In this document: positions 56,669 through 64,000 of the stretch, piece by piece
How the letters are laid out: each line of letters starts with the position of its first letter
Position numbering within the stretch: position 1 is the stretch's first letter
NCBI RefSeq assembly: GCF_002387245.1
Contig: NZ_DGLD01000014.1
Span: 1-64,000, forward strand
Source: Brevundimonas sp. UBA4553
Lineage (GTDB): Bacteria > Pseudomonadota > Alphaproteobacteria > Caulobacterales > Caulobacteraceae
Length of the DNA stretch: 64,000 bases
Reading direction: 5' to 3'
Notes under the pieces: model-generated
Told to the model about the DNA's origin: nothing
Databases searched by the model: none
The model's input: the letters and a program-made list of their open reading frames with translations, nothing else
Translations under genes and position numbers: made by a program

Positions 56669-57993
56669 TGAGCGACCGTTATCTGGAGTTCGCCAACTCG
56701 GGCGTCGGCGGTTGGCTGACAGGGACGTTGGGGCTGCCGCGTCCGACGCCGCTGCGACGTCGCGCCGAGGCGGGAGCGGGCATGGTCGGGCCTCTGCTGC
56801 TCGGCCCGGTCGGCAGCGGGCGCATGGCGGCGACGCTGGAGCGGTTGGCCGGAACGGCGGGGCAGACGCTCCATGCCGAATGGTCGCCGGACGTGCGCTA
56901 TGGCGGGCTGGTGTTCGATGCTTCGGCCTGCGCCGATACGGCCTCGGCCCAGGGCCTCTATCGCTTCTTCCATCAGGCCATCCGTTCAGTGGCCGAGCAT
57001 GGTCGGGTCGTGGTGATCGGAACCCCGCCCGAGTTGATGGCCGACGCCGAGGGCGAGGCGATCCAGCGGGGGCTGGAGGGCTTTGTCCGCTCGCTGGCCA
57101 AGGAGGCGCGGCGCAGCATCGCCGTCCACCTGCTCTATGTCGCGCTGGGGGCGGAGGACGCCGCCGACAGCACGCTGGCGTTTCTGCTGTCGCCGCGCTC
57201 GGCCTATGTTTCGGGCCAGCCGATCCGGGTCGGCGCCGCTGTGGCTGCTGCCGATCAGGCCGGGCACAAAGGGCGGCGGGTGCTGGTCACCGGGGCCTCG
57301 CGCGGTATCGGCGAGGCCATCACCCGCCTGTTCGTCGCCGAGGGCGCACAGGTCGTCGCCCTGGACGTGGCGGGTGCAACTGAGGGCCTGTCGGCCCTGT
57401 CGGCCGAACTGGGCGTGGAAACGCTGGCGCTGGATATCACGTCCCCCGACGCGGCGGAGACCCTGCTCGCCGACGCCCGGTCGCGCGAGGGCTATGACGT
57501 GGTGATCCACAACGCCGGCATCACCCGGGACCGCACCCTCGCGCGTATGGAGCCGCGCGAGTGGGACAGCGTCATGGCGGTCAACCTCTCGGCGCCCCTG
57601 GCCATCACCCGCGCCCTGGTCGAAGGCGGAGGCATGCGCGCCAACGGTCGGATCGTCGCCGTATCATCGCTGAGCGGCATCGCCGGCAACATGGGCCAGA
57701 GCAACTACGCTCTGTCGAAGGCCGCCTGGATCGGCGCGGTCCGGCGGCTGGCGCCACAACTGGCGGCGCAAGGGATCACCATCAACGCCGTGGCCCCGGG
57801 CTTCATCGAGACGCAGATGACCGCCGCCATTCCCTTCGCCATTCGCGAGGCCGGTCGCCGCATGAACAGCATGGGTCAGGGGGGGCATCCGGTCGACGTG
57901 GCCGAGACCATCGCCTGGCTGGCGGATCCGGCGTCGGGTGGGGTCAATGGACAGGTGGTGCGCGTCTGCGGTCAGAGTTTGCTGGGCGCATGA
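56668..57993 (+). CDS. FabG4-type high-molecular-weight 3-oxoacyl reductase
   Basis: 441 residues. The C-terminal 240 residues are an SDR domain: VTGASRGIGEAI (NAD motif), NAGITRDRTLARM, catalytic Ser in SSLSGIAGNMGQ, and Tyr/Lys in SNYALSKAAW. The N-terminal 200 residues form an extra flavodoxin-like domain, the mark of the FabG4 group. The reaction is 3-hydroxyacyl-CoA to 3-oxoacyl-CoA, or the reverse. It starts on the fadE stop (ATGA) and ends in the MaoC start (ATGA). Unlike housekeeping FabG (about 245 residues), this group is linked to lipid degradation. Confidence 0.92.
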   Translation: MSDRYLEFANSGVGGWLTGTLGLPRPTPLRRRAEAGAGMVGPLLLGPVGSGRMAATLERLAGTAGQTLHAEWSPDVRYGGLVFDASACADTASAQGLYRFFHQAIRSVAEHGRVVVIGTPPELMADAEGEAIQRGLEGFVRSLAKEARRSIAVHLLYVALGAEDAADSTLAFLLSPRSAYVSGQPIRVGAAVAAADQAGHKGRRVLVTGASRGIGEAITRLFVAEGAQVVALDVAGATEGLSALSAELGVETLALDITSPDAAETLLADARSREGYDVVIHNAGITRDRTLARMEPREWDSVMAVNLSAPLAITRALVEGGGMRANGRIVAVSSLSGIAGNMGQSNYALSKAAWIGAVRRLAPQLAAQGITINAVAPGFIETQMTAAIPFAIREAGRRMNSMGQGGHPVDVAETIAWLADPASGGVNGQVVRVCGQSLLGA

Positions 57994-58877
57994 CGGCGAC
58001 AGGGGGGATCGAGCGCTTCGACGCGCCGCTGTCTGGCGCTGCCGTGATCGGTGGAGCCTTGCGCGGCATGCTGCGCGCCAAGGGGGGCGAGGCAGTGCTG
58101 CCGCAGCGCGCCTTGCAACGCGAGGCGGGGCTGGAGGCCGAGGCCATCGGCGCCTACGCTGATCTGTGCGGCTTTGCGCCCGAGCAGGGCGTGCCGATCA
58201 CATGGCCGCACATCCTGGCCTTTCCGTTGCAGATGCGGCTGATGCTGGGAAGGGACTTTCCCTTTCCGGCCATGGGTCTGGTGCATCTGCATAACCGCAT
58301 CCGCCAGCAGGCACGGCTGAACATCGGGGACCGGCTGACGCTGACGGCGCGGCCAGGGCGGTTCCTGAGCCACGACAAGGGTCAGGCCTTTACGCTGGAG
58401 ACTACGGCGACGCGCGACGGGGCGAAGGTGTGGGACGGGACCAGCCTCTATTTGCATCTCGGGCGTCGCGGGCAGGGCGATCCCGCCCCGGTCCTGAGCG
58501 GCGACGAGGCCGACCGGCCGGTCGAGATTTGGACGCTTCCGGCGAATCTGGGCCGTCGCTACGCCCACATTTCGGGTGACGCCAATCCTATCCATACCTC
58601 GGCCCTGGGCGCTCGGCTGTTCGGGTTTCGCCGCGCCGTCGCGCATGGGATGTGGACCAAGGCGCGGGCCGTCGCCGCCCTGTCGCCGCCAGCGCCGCTG
58701 AACGTCGCCGAGGTCGAGGTGGCTTTCCGCGCGCCGCTTTTTCTGCCCGGACAGGTCGGCCTCTACGCCGGGCCTGCTGGCGACATCCGTGATTTCGAGG
58801 TGCGCGACGCCACGGGGGCGCGCGCCCATCTGCGGGGTCGGTTGACCCCTTCGTCTGGGGGTATCGTTGCATGCTGA
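57990..58877 (+). CDS. MaoC-family enoyl-CoA hydratase/dehydratase
   Basis: 295 residues, double hot-dog hydratase of the MaoC/HtdX type, adding water to trans-2-enoyl-CoA. The hydratase-2 catalytic motif is ISGDANPIHTSALGARLFGF (Asp and His) near residues 195-214, followed by HGMWTKARAV. It is the second step of beta-oxidation with (R)-hydroxyacyl stereochemistry, coupled to the FabG4-type reductase. Start ATG 57990 overlaps its stop. It overlaps the thiolase by seven bases. Confidence 0.9.
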   Translation: MTATGGIERFDAPLSGAAVIGGALRGMLRAKGGEAVLPQRALQREAGLEAEAIGAYADLCGFAPEQGVPITWPHILAFPLQMRLMLGRDFPFPAMGLVHLHNRIRQQARLNIGDRLTLTARPGRFLSHDKGQAFTLETTATRDGAKVWDGTSLYLHLGRRGQGDPAPVLSGDEADRPVEIWTLPANLGRRYAHISGDANPIHTSALGARLFGFRRAVAHGMWTKARAVAALSPPAPLNVAEVEVAFRAPLFLPGQVGLYAGPAGDIRDFEVRDATGARAHLRGRLTPSSGGIVAC

Positions 58878-60157
58878 CTGCGTCTGCGCCGCGCCGGGTC
58901 GCCATTCTTGGCGGCAACCGTATCCCTTTCGCGCGGTCCAACACCGCCTATGCCGAGGTCTCCAATCAGGAGATGCTGACGGCGGCGTTGCAGGGTCTGG
59001 CCGACCGCTACGACCTGCACGGTCTTAGGTTGGGCGAGGTGGCGGCGGGGGCGGTGCTGAAGCTGTCACGCGACATCGCCCTGACGCGCGAGAGCCTGCT
59101 GGACACCACCATCGGCCACGACACCCCGACCTATGATGTCAGTCAGGCCTGCGGCACCGGGTTGGAGGCGGCCATTCTGGTGGCCAACAAGATCGCCCTG
59201 GGCCAGATCGAGGTGGGGATCGCCGGCGGGGTGGACACCACCTCGGACGCGCCGATCGGGCTGAACGAGAAGTTCAGGAAGGCCCTGCTGGCCGCCAATC
59301 GCGAGAAGACCAATGGCGGGCGGATCAAGGCCCTGCTGGGGGCGGGTCTGAGCGCCCCTTTCAGGCCCGAGCCGCCGCGCAACGCCGAGCCGCGCACCGG
59401 CCTGTCGATGGGGGAAAGCTGCGAGGTGATGGCCAAGCGCTGGGCCATACCGCGCGAGGATCAGGACGCCCTGGCCGTCGCCAGCCACCGCAACGCCGCC
59501 GCCGCCTGGGAGGCCGGGCTGTTCGACGATCTGGTGACGCCCTTCCAGGGACTGAAGCGCGACAACAACCTGAGACCCGACATCGACCCTGCGAAACTGG
59601 CGACGATGAAGCCGGTGTTTGATCGAGCCAACGGCACGCTGACGGCGGCCAATTCGACGCCTCTGACCGATGGGGCCTCGACTGTGCTGCTGGCCAGTGA
59701 GGACTGGGCCAGGGCGCGCGGTCTGCCGGTTCTGGCCTACCTGCGCACGGGCGAGACGGCGGCGGTGGACTTTGTGAAGGGCGACGAGGGGCTGCTGATG
59801 GCGCCTGCCTACGCCGTTCCGCGGATGCTGGCCAAGCTGGGAATCAGCTTGCAGGAGTTCGACCTCTACGAAATCCATGAAGCCTTTGCGGCCCAGGTCC
59901 TGTGCACGCTGAAGGCCTGGCAGGACGAGGATTACGCCCGCACCCGCCTGGGACTGGAGCGGGCGCCGGGCCGCATCGACATGAGAAGGCTGAACGTCAA
60001 CGGCGGCTCGCTGGCCGCAGGGCATCCCTTCGCGGCGACCGGCGGGCGCATCCTCGCCAACCTGGCGACCATGATCGACCGGCGCGGCGGCGGGCGCGGC
60101 CTGATCTCGATCTGCGCGGCGGGCGGACAGGGCGTGGTCGCGGTGGTGGAGAAATGA
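58871..60157 (+). CDS. acetyl-CoA acetyltransferase (thiolase)
   Basis: 428 residues, thiolase of the FadI/FadA2 type. The nucleophilic Cys94 is in DVSQACGTGLEAAILVA; the other family motifs are YEIHEAFAAQVL, NVNGGSLAAGHPFAATGGRI with the catalytic His, and ISICAAGGQGVVAVVE with the second Cys. It cleaves 3-oxoacyl-CoA into acetyl-CoA and the shortened acyl-CoA. It overlaps the preceding hydratase gene and the acyl-CoA ligase gene (ATGA). Confidence 0.95.
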   Translation: MLTASAPRRVAILGGNRIPFARSNTAYAEVSNQEMLTAALQGLADRYDLHGLRLGEVAAGAVLKLSRDIALTRESLLDTTIGHDTPTYDVSQACGTGLEAAILVANKIALGQIEVGIAGGVDTTSDAPIGLNEKFRKALLAANREKTNGGRIKALLGAGLSAPFRPEPPRNAEPRTGLSMGESCEVMAKRWAIPREDQDALAVASHRNAAAAWEAGLFDDLVTPFQGLKRDNNLRPDIDPAKLATMKPVFDRANGTLTAANSTPLTDGASTVLLASEDWARARGLPVLAYLRTGETAAVDFVKGDEGLLMAPAYAVPRMLAKLGISLQEFDLYEIHEAFAAQVLCTLKAWQDEDYARTRLGLERAPGRIDMRRLNVNGGSLAAGHPFAATGGRILANLATMIDRRGGGRGLISICAAGGQGVVAVVEK

Positions 60158-61890
60158 GCGGCGCGAGCGCCGCCAGCGTTGCGGCGGCCGCTGAGGCGGA
60201 CCGCCTGTGGGCCGAGCGTTTCTGGGCCAAGCACTATCGCCCCGGGGTGCCCACGCGCATCGACGATGAACTGGCGCGCTGGACCTCGGTGCAGCAGATG
60301 TTCGAGGCGGACTCTCGCCGGTTTTCTGAGCGGCCCGGTTATGTCAGCCTGGGCACGGCCCTGACCTATGGCCGGGTGCTGAACGAAGCGAAGGCCTTCG
60401 GCGCCTGGCTGCAGTCAGTGGGGATCAGGCCTGGCGACAGGGTGGCTCTGATGATGCCCAACTGCCTGCAGTATCCGACGGCCTTGTTCGGGGTGCTGTT
60501 CGCTGGCGCTGTCGTGGTCAACGTCAACCCGCTCTACACGGCGCGCGAGTTGCAGCATCAGTTGAAGGACAGCGGCGCCGTCGCCATCGTGGTGATGGAC
60601 ATGTTCGCCCGCACGCTGGAGCAGGCGCGCGAGGGGACCGAGGTCCGCCACGTGATCGTCACGGCGATGGGCGACATGATGCCGGGCCTGAAAGGCGTCG
60701 CCGTCAGCGCCATGATGCGCCATGTGCAGAAGCTGGTTCCCACCTACCGGTTAGCGGGAGCGCACCGCTGGACGGCGATGATGCGCCGGGCGCGGCGTCT
60801 GACGCTGAGACCGGCTGCGACCAGGCCGGAGGATATCGCCTTCCTGCAATATACCGGAGGAACGTCGGGGGTGGCCAAGGGGGCCATGCTGACCCACCGA
60901 AACATCCTGGCCAATACGCTGCAGGGCCGAGCCTGGGTGCTGGATCAGATCGACCATGACGAGGTCGTCGGCAACGTCACCATGCTGCCGCTCTATCATA
61001 TCTTCTCCCTGACGGCGAACCTGATGATGTTCACGGGGGCAGGGGGGCGTAACATCCTGATCGCCAATCCGCGCGACGCCAATCGGGTGGAGTGGATTCT
61101 GAGAAAGGAGCGCTTCGTCGGCATGACCGGGCTGAACACCCTGTTCGCCAGCCTGCTGAAGACCGAGGCGTTTCGGAACCGCGACTTCTCGGACCTGAAG
61201 TTGACCATCGCCGGGGGCATGGCGACCCAGAAGGCGGTGGCAGAGGAGTGGGAGGCGGTGACCGGCGCGCCTCTGGTCGACGGCTATGGTCTGACCGAAA
61301 CCTCGCCGGTGGTCTGCATCGGCAGGGTCGATCTGGAACATCCCGAGACCATGGGTTTCGACGGAACCGTGGGCCTTCCGGTTCCCTCGACCGAGGTGCG
61401 GATGCGGCGCGACAACGGCACCTGGGCCGGGATCGACGAGCCAGGCGAACTGTGCGTGCGCGGCCCCCAGGTCATGCTGGGCTACTGGAAGCGGCCTGAC
61501 GAGACGGCGAAGACGATTTCGCCCGAGGGCTGGCTGGCCACTGGCGACGTAGGGGTGATGCAGGCCAATGGCCGGGTGCGGCTGGTGGACCGGATCAAGG
61601 ACATGATCCTGGTCTCGGGCTTCAACGTCTATCCCGGTGAGATCGAGGCGGTGGTCGCCAGCCATCCCCTGGTCGAGGAAGTCGCCGCTGTCGGGGTGCC
61701 CGACCCGGTGCAGGGCGAACGCGTCAAGATCGTGGTGGTCCCGCGCTCAGCCGCGCTGACGGCGGAGGCGCTGATCGCCCACTGCCGCGAGCACCTGACC
61801 GCTTACAAGGTGCCGCGTCTGGTGGAATTCCGTGATGCCCCTCTGCCCAAGACCGCTGTCGGCAAGGTGCTGCGGCGGGACCTGCGTTGA
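60154..61890 (+). CDS. fadD: long-chain fatty acyl-CoA ligase
   Basis: 578-residue AMP-forming ligase that activates fatty acids with CoA and ATP. P-loop LQYTGGTSGVAKGAM at about residues 231-245, the adenine motif VDGYGLTETSP, GWLATGDVGVMQANGRVRLVDRIKDM, and the last lysine in PKTAVGKVLRRDLR. N-terminal 45 residues (ASAASVAAAAEADRLWAERF) are extra helix. The start ATG 60154 overlaps the thiolase stop. It completes the degradation set. Gene name assigned by family; the exact chain length is not known. Confidence 0.93.
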   Translation: MSGASAASVAAAAEADRLWAERFWAKHYRPGVPTRIDDELARWTSVQQMFEADSRRFSERPGYVSLGTALTYGRVLNEAKAFGAWLQSVGIRPGDRVALMMPNCLQYPTALFGVLFAGAVVVNVNPLYTARELQHQLKDSGAVAIVVMDMFARTLEQAREGTEVRHVIVTAMGDMMPGLKGVAVSAMMRHVQKLVPTYRLAGAHRWTAMMRRARRLTLRPAATRPEDIAFLQYTGGTSGVAKGAMLTHRNILANTLQGRAWVLDQIDHDEVVGNVTMLPLYHIFSLTANLMMFTGAGGRNILIANPRDANRVEWILRKERFVGMTGLNTLFASLLKTEAFRNRDFSDLKLTIAGGMATQKAVAEEWEAVTGAPLVDGYGLTETSPVVCIGRVDLEHPETMGFDGTVGLPVPSTEVRMRRDNGTWAGIDEPGELCVRGPQVMLGYWKRPDETAKTISPEGWLATGDVGVMQANGRVRLVDRIKDMILVSGFNVYPGEIEAVVASHPLVEEVAAVGVPDPVQGERVKIVVVPRSAALTAEALIAHCREHLTAYKVPRLVEFRDAPLPKTAVGKVLRRDLR

Positions 61891-61902
61891 TGCGGCGACG
61901 CC

Positions 61903-62772
61903 TTAGCCCGTCGTCCCGGGTGATCGCTTGCCCGTGATCAGCATCCCGAACACCGCCGCCAGCGGGAACATCAGCACGCCGTAGACGGCCGCGGGCAGGG
62001 ACATGTCTGGCACCGCCAGCACCGACTCGGCGATGACGATGGCCAGGGTGGCGTTGTGCAGGCCGACCTCGAAGGCGCTGGCGATCGACTGCTCGCGGTT
62101 GATGCGGAACAGGCGCGGCACGATGAAGCCTATGCCCAGGCTGAGGATGCAGAAGCTGACGACGATGCCGGCCAGGGCGATGAAGTCATCCTTCAGCACG
62201 GCGAAGTTGGACACGACCGCGCCCGCGATCACCAGGGTCAGGATGACGACTGAGGCCAGACGCACCGGCTTGTCCATGGCGCGGGCGAACCCGGGCCTGA
62301 AGCCACGCACCAGCATGCCCAGCCCCACGGGGGCGAGCACGATCATGAAGACCTCGATGGTCTTCTTCAGTTGCAGGCCCACGGTCATGTCGCCTGGCTG
62401 GAACCAGGCGATCGACAGATTGACGATGACCGGCAGGGTCAGGACCGCGATGACCGAGTTGATCGCCGTCAGGCTGATGTTCAGGGCCACGTCGCCGCGG
62501 AACAGGTGGCTGTAGAGGTTGGCCGTGGTCCCGCCGGGCGAGGCCGCCAGCAGCATCATCCCCACCGCCAGAACCGGCGGCAGACGGAACAGCAACACCA
62601 GCCCGAAACAGACGGCGGGCAAAAGCAGCAGCTGACAGGCCAGGGCGATGGCGACGGCCTTGGGCCGCTTGCCGATGCGCGCAAAGTCGCCCGGCGTCAG
62701 GTCCAGCCCCAGCCCGAACATGATGACGCCCAGGGCGATCGGCAGACCGATCATGGCCAAAGGTGAATCCAT
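61903..62772 (-). CDS. bile acid:sodium symporter family protein
   Basis: 289 residues with about nine membrane helices. ASPGGTTANLYSHLFRGDVALNISLTAINSVIAVLTLPVIVNL is the sodium-binding region with the family's SPGG motif; FEVGLHNATLAIVIAESVL has the conserved EVG-N. In bacteria these transporters move organic anions with sodium; the substrate is not known. It is read toward the fatty-acid operon and starts 24 bases after the dehydrogenase stop, so the two leftward genes may be co-transcribed. Confidence 0.93.
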   Translation of the reverse strand: MDSPLAMIGLPIALGVIMFGLGLDLTPGDFARIGKRPKAVAIALACQLLLLPAVCFGLVLLFRLPPVLAVGMMLLAASPGGTTANLYSHLFRGDVALNISLTAINSVIAVLTLPVIVNLSIAWFQPGDMTVGLQLKKTIEVFMIVLAPVGLGMLVRGFRPGFARAMDKPVRLASVVILTLVIAGAVVSNFAVLKDDFIALAGIVVSFCILSLGIGFIVPRLFRINREQSIASAFEVGLHNATLAIVIAESVLAVPDMSLPAAVYGVLMFPLAAVFGMLITGKRSPGTTG

Positions 62773-62796
62773 GGTCTCTTCCTCCCCCGAGAAAAC

Positions 62797-64000
62797 TCAG
62801 ATTTGACCGGCGAGAGCCTGCCCCGCCGCCCGACCCGAGAAGATGCACCCGCCCAGGAAGGTGCCTTCCAGAGCATTGTAACCATGGATTCCGCCGCCGC
62901 CGAAACCCGCAGCCTCGCCTGCGGCGTATAGCCCTTCGAACGGCGTCCCGTCGGCCCTCAGCACCCGACTCGACAGATCGGTTTGCAGCCCGCCCAGGGA
63001 CTTGCGCGTCAGGACGTGTAGCCTGACCCCGATCAGCGGCCCGACCTTGGGGTCCAGCAGGCGATGCGGCGTCGCCGTCCGCGCCAGTCGGTCGCCCAGA
63101 TAGCGGCGGCTGTTGTGGATGCTCATGACCTGGAAATCCTTGGAGTAGGGATTGCCCATCTGGGCGTCGCGATCCTCGACCTGACGACGGACCAGGGCCG
63201 GGTCCAGCAAGGGGCGCTCGGTCAAGGCGTTCATCCGGGCGACCAGGGTCTCCAGATCATCGGCGACGACGAAGTCAGGGCCCTTGTGCTTGAAGGCGTC
63301 GACGGCGGGCGGCGCGCCCTTGCCCAGTCGCGACATCAGGACCTTCAGCAGCTTGCGCTCGGTGATGTCGAGGTTCTGCTCGGAGCCCGAAAGCGCGAAC
63401 TCCTTTTCGAGGATCCTCTGGCTGACGATGAACCAGGAATGGTCATGTTCGGCCAGATCGGGCGTGGTCCGCAGATATTTCAGCGTCGCCATGGTGTCGT
63501 GGCCGGGCAGTGCGGGCGCGGGCAGTCGTCGCCCCAGCGCATCCAGCCACAGCGGTGACGGGCCGGGAAGGATGCGGATGGCGTGCCGGGGCCAGACGGG
63601 CGCCCAGTTCTGAACCCCCTCGACGTAGTGCCACATGCGGTCGCGGTTCACGAGCCGGCCCCCGGCCTCGCCCGCGATGTCCAGCATCCGTCCGTCGACG
63701 TAGGCGGGCACGCCGGTGATCATCGACTTGGGCGGTGCACCCAGCCTATCGGGCCAGAAGCGCCGCACCTTGTCATGGTCTCCGCCGATGCCGCCCGAGG
63801 CCAGAACGACCGCCTCGGCCCTCAGGGTGAAATCGCCGATGACGTCGCGGTTCGAAGGGGCGCCGCGCGGGGCGTCGTCGGGCGAGAGGATCGCGCCGGA
63901 CACCCCGACGACGCGTCCTCCCGCGATCACCAGCCGATCCACGCGGCGGCGGTGATAAAAGGTCAGGCGCCCGTCTTTCGCCGCCTGTCGCGCGCGATCG
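62797..64000 (-). CDS. FAD-binding dehydrogenase (KstD/succinate dehydrogenase flavoprotein type), 5'-truncated
   Basis: C-terminal 400 residues of a flavoprotein dehydrogenase; the frame stays open past GTG 63942 to the window edge, and the upstream residues FYHRRRVDRLV continue the fold, so the start lies outside. Motifs include VVLASGGIGGD for FAD, YVDGRMLDIAGEAGGRLVNRDRMWHY, KSLGGLQTDLSSRVL with the substrate-site region, and GLYAAGEAAGFGGGGIHGYNALEGTFLGGCIFSGRAAGQ, the family's C-terminal FAD signature. Members reduce or oxidise ring ketosteroids, fumarate or tricarballylate; the substrate is unknown. Confidence 0.9.
   Translation of the reverse strand, partial: DRARQAAKDGRLTFYHRRRVDRLVIAGGRVVGVSGAILSPDDAPRGAPSNRDVIGDFTLRAEAVVLASGGIGGDHDKVRRFWPDRLGAPPKSMITGVPAYVDGRMLDIAGEAGGRLVNRDRMWHYVEGVQNWAPVWPRHAIRILPGPSPLWLDALGRRLPAPALPGHDTMATLKYLRTTPDLAEHDHSWFIVSQRILEKEFALSGSEQNLDITERKLLKVLMSRLGKGAPPAVDAFKHKGPDFVVADDLETLVARMNALTERPLLDPALVRRQVEDRDAQMGNPYSKDFQVMSIHNSRRYLGDRLARTATPHRLLDPKVGPLIGVRLHVLTRKSLGGLQTDLSSRVLRADGTPFEGLYAAGEAAGFGGGGIHGYNALEGTFLGGCIFSGRAAGQALAGQI

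Overview
The window is high-GC, tightly packed, chromosomal DNA from an alphaproteobacterium of the Caulobacterales, most probably Brevundimonas. The pointers are two flagellins with a FlaG-like and a FlaEY-like protein (a Caulobacter flagellar gene set), two alphaproteobacterial GAAC-N7-GAAC LexA boxes, a fluoroquinolone-insensitive type GyrA as is typical of Brevundimonas diminuta, and the Coq4/FadE and AST gene clusters. I see no prophage, insertion sequence, integrase or CRISPR array. Genus assignment is inference. No stretch longer than about 300 bases lacks a gene.

Left part (1-20 kb): end of a flagellin gene, FlaG-like protein, a second flagellin and a large FlaEY-like propeller protein; a two-gene envelope pair; SOS-controlled ssb; a DCC/SDR-DoxX/DUF2269 set; an exported deoxyribosyltransferase-like protein; an EamA exporter; sodC; gyrA; an aminotransferase; coaD; two tandem secreted cyclophilins; a Ppx/GppA phosphatase; hspQ and phhA.

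Middle (20-44 kb): a leftward arginine succinyltransferase operon (M20 hydrolase, astA, astD, astB) followed by a prolyl-hydroxylase-like dioxygenase; two paralogous small membrane proteins with arsC; a leftward lipoprotein-tamA-tamB unit; an AMACR-like CoA transferase; tRNA-Lys(UUU); an SOS-box-controlled, apparently leaderless operon of a radical SAM protein and a DUF4130-UdgX fusion; and a complete leftward Mrp cation/proton antiporter operon (mrpA with fused B, then C, D, E, F, G).

Right part (44-64 kb): a signalling operon with a CHASE3-GAF hybrid kinase carrying three receiver domains, CheR, CheB and a receiver-histidine kinase; a Xre-RES toxin-antitoxin pair with a palindromic operator; a haemolysin III-type membrane protein; a TetR regulator divergent from a fatty-acid degradation operon (Coq4-like, DUF2147, FadE, FabG4-type reductase, MaoC hydratase, thiolase, acyl-CoA ligase) whose core matches the mycobacterial fadE5-fabG4-htdX-fadA2 neighbourhood; a bile acid:sodium symporter family protein and a truncated FAD-dependent dehydrogenase.

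The most interesting items are the radical SAM/UdgX operon with its LexA box placed over a leaderless promoter, the CheR/CheB pair wired to a histidine kinase rather than to chemoreceptors, the flagellin-like/propeller architecture of the FlaEY-like protein, the natural QRDR changes in GyrA, and the M20 enzyme that may stand in for AstE.
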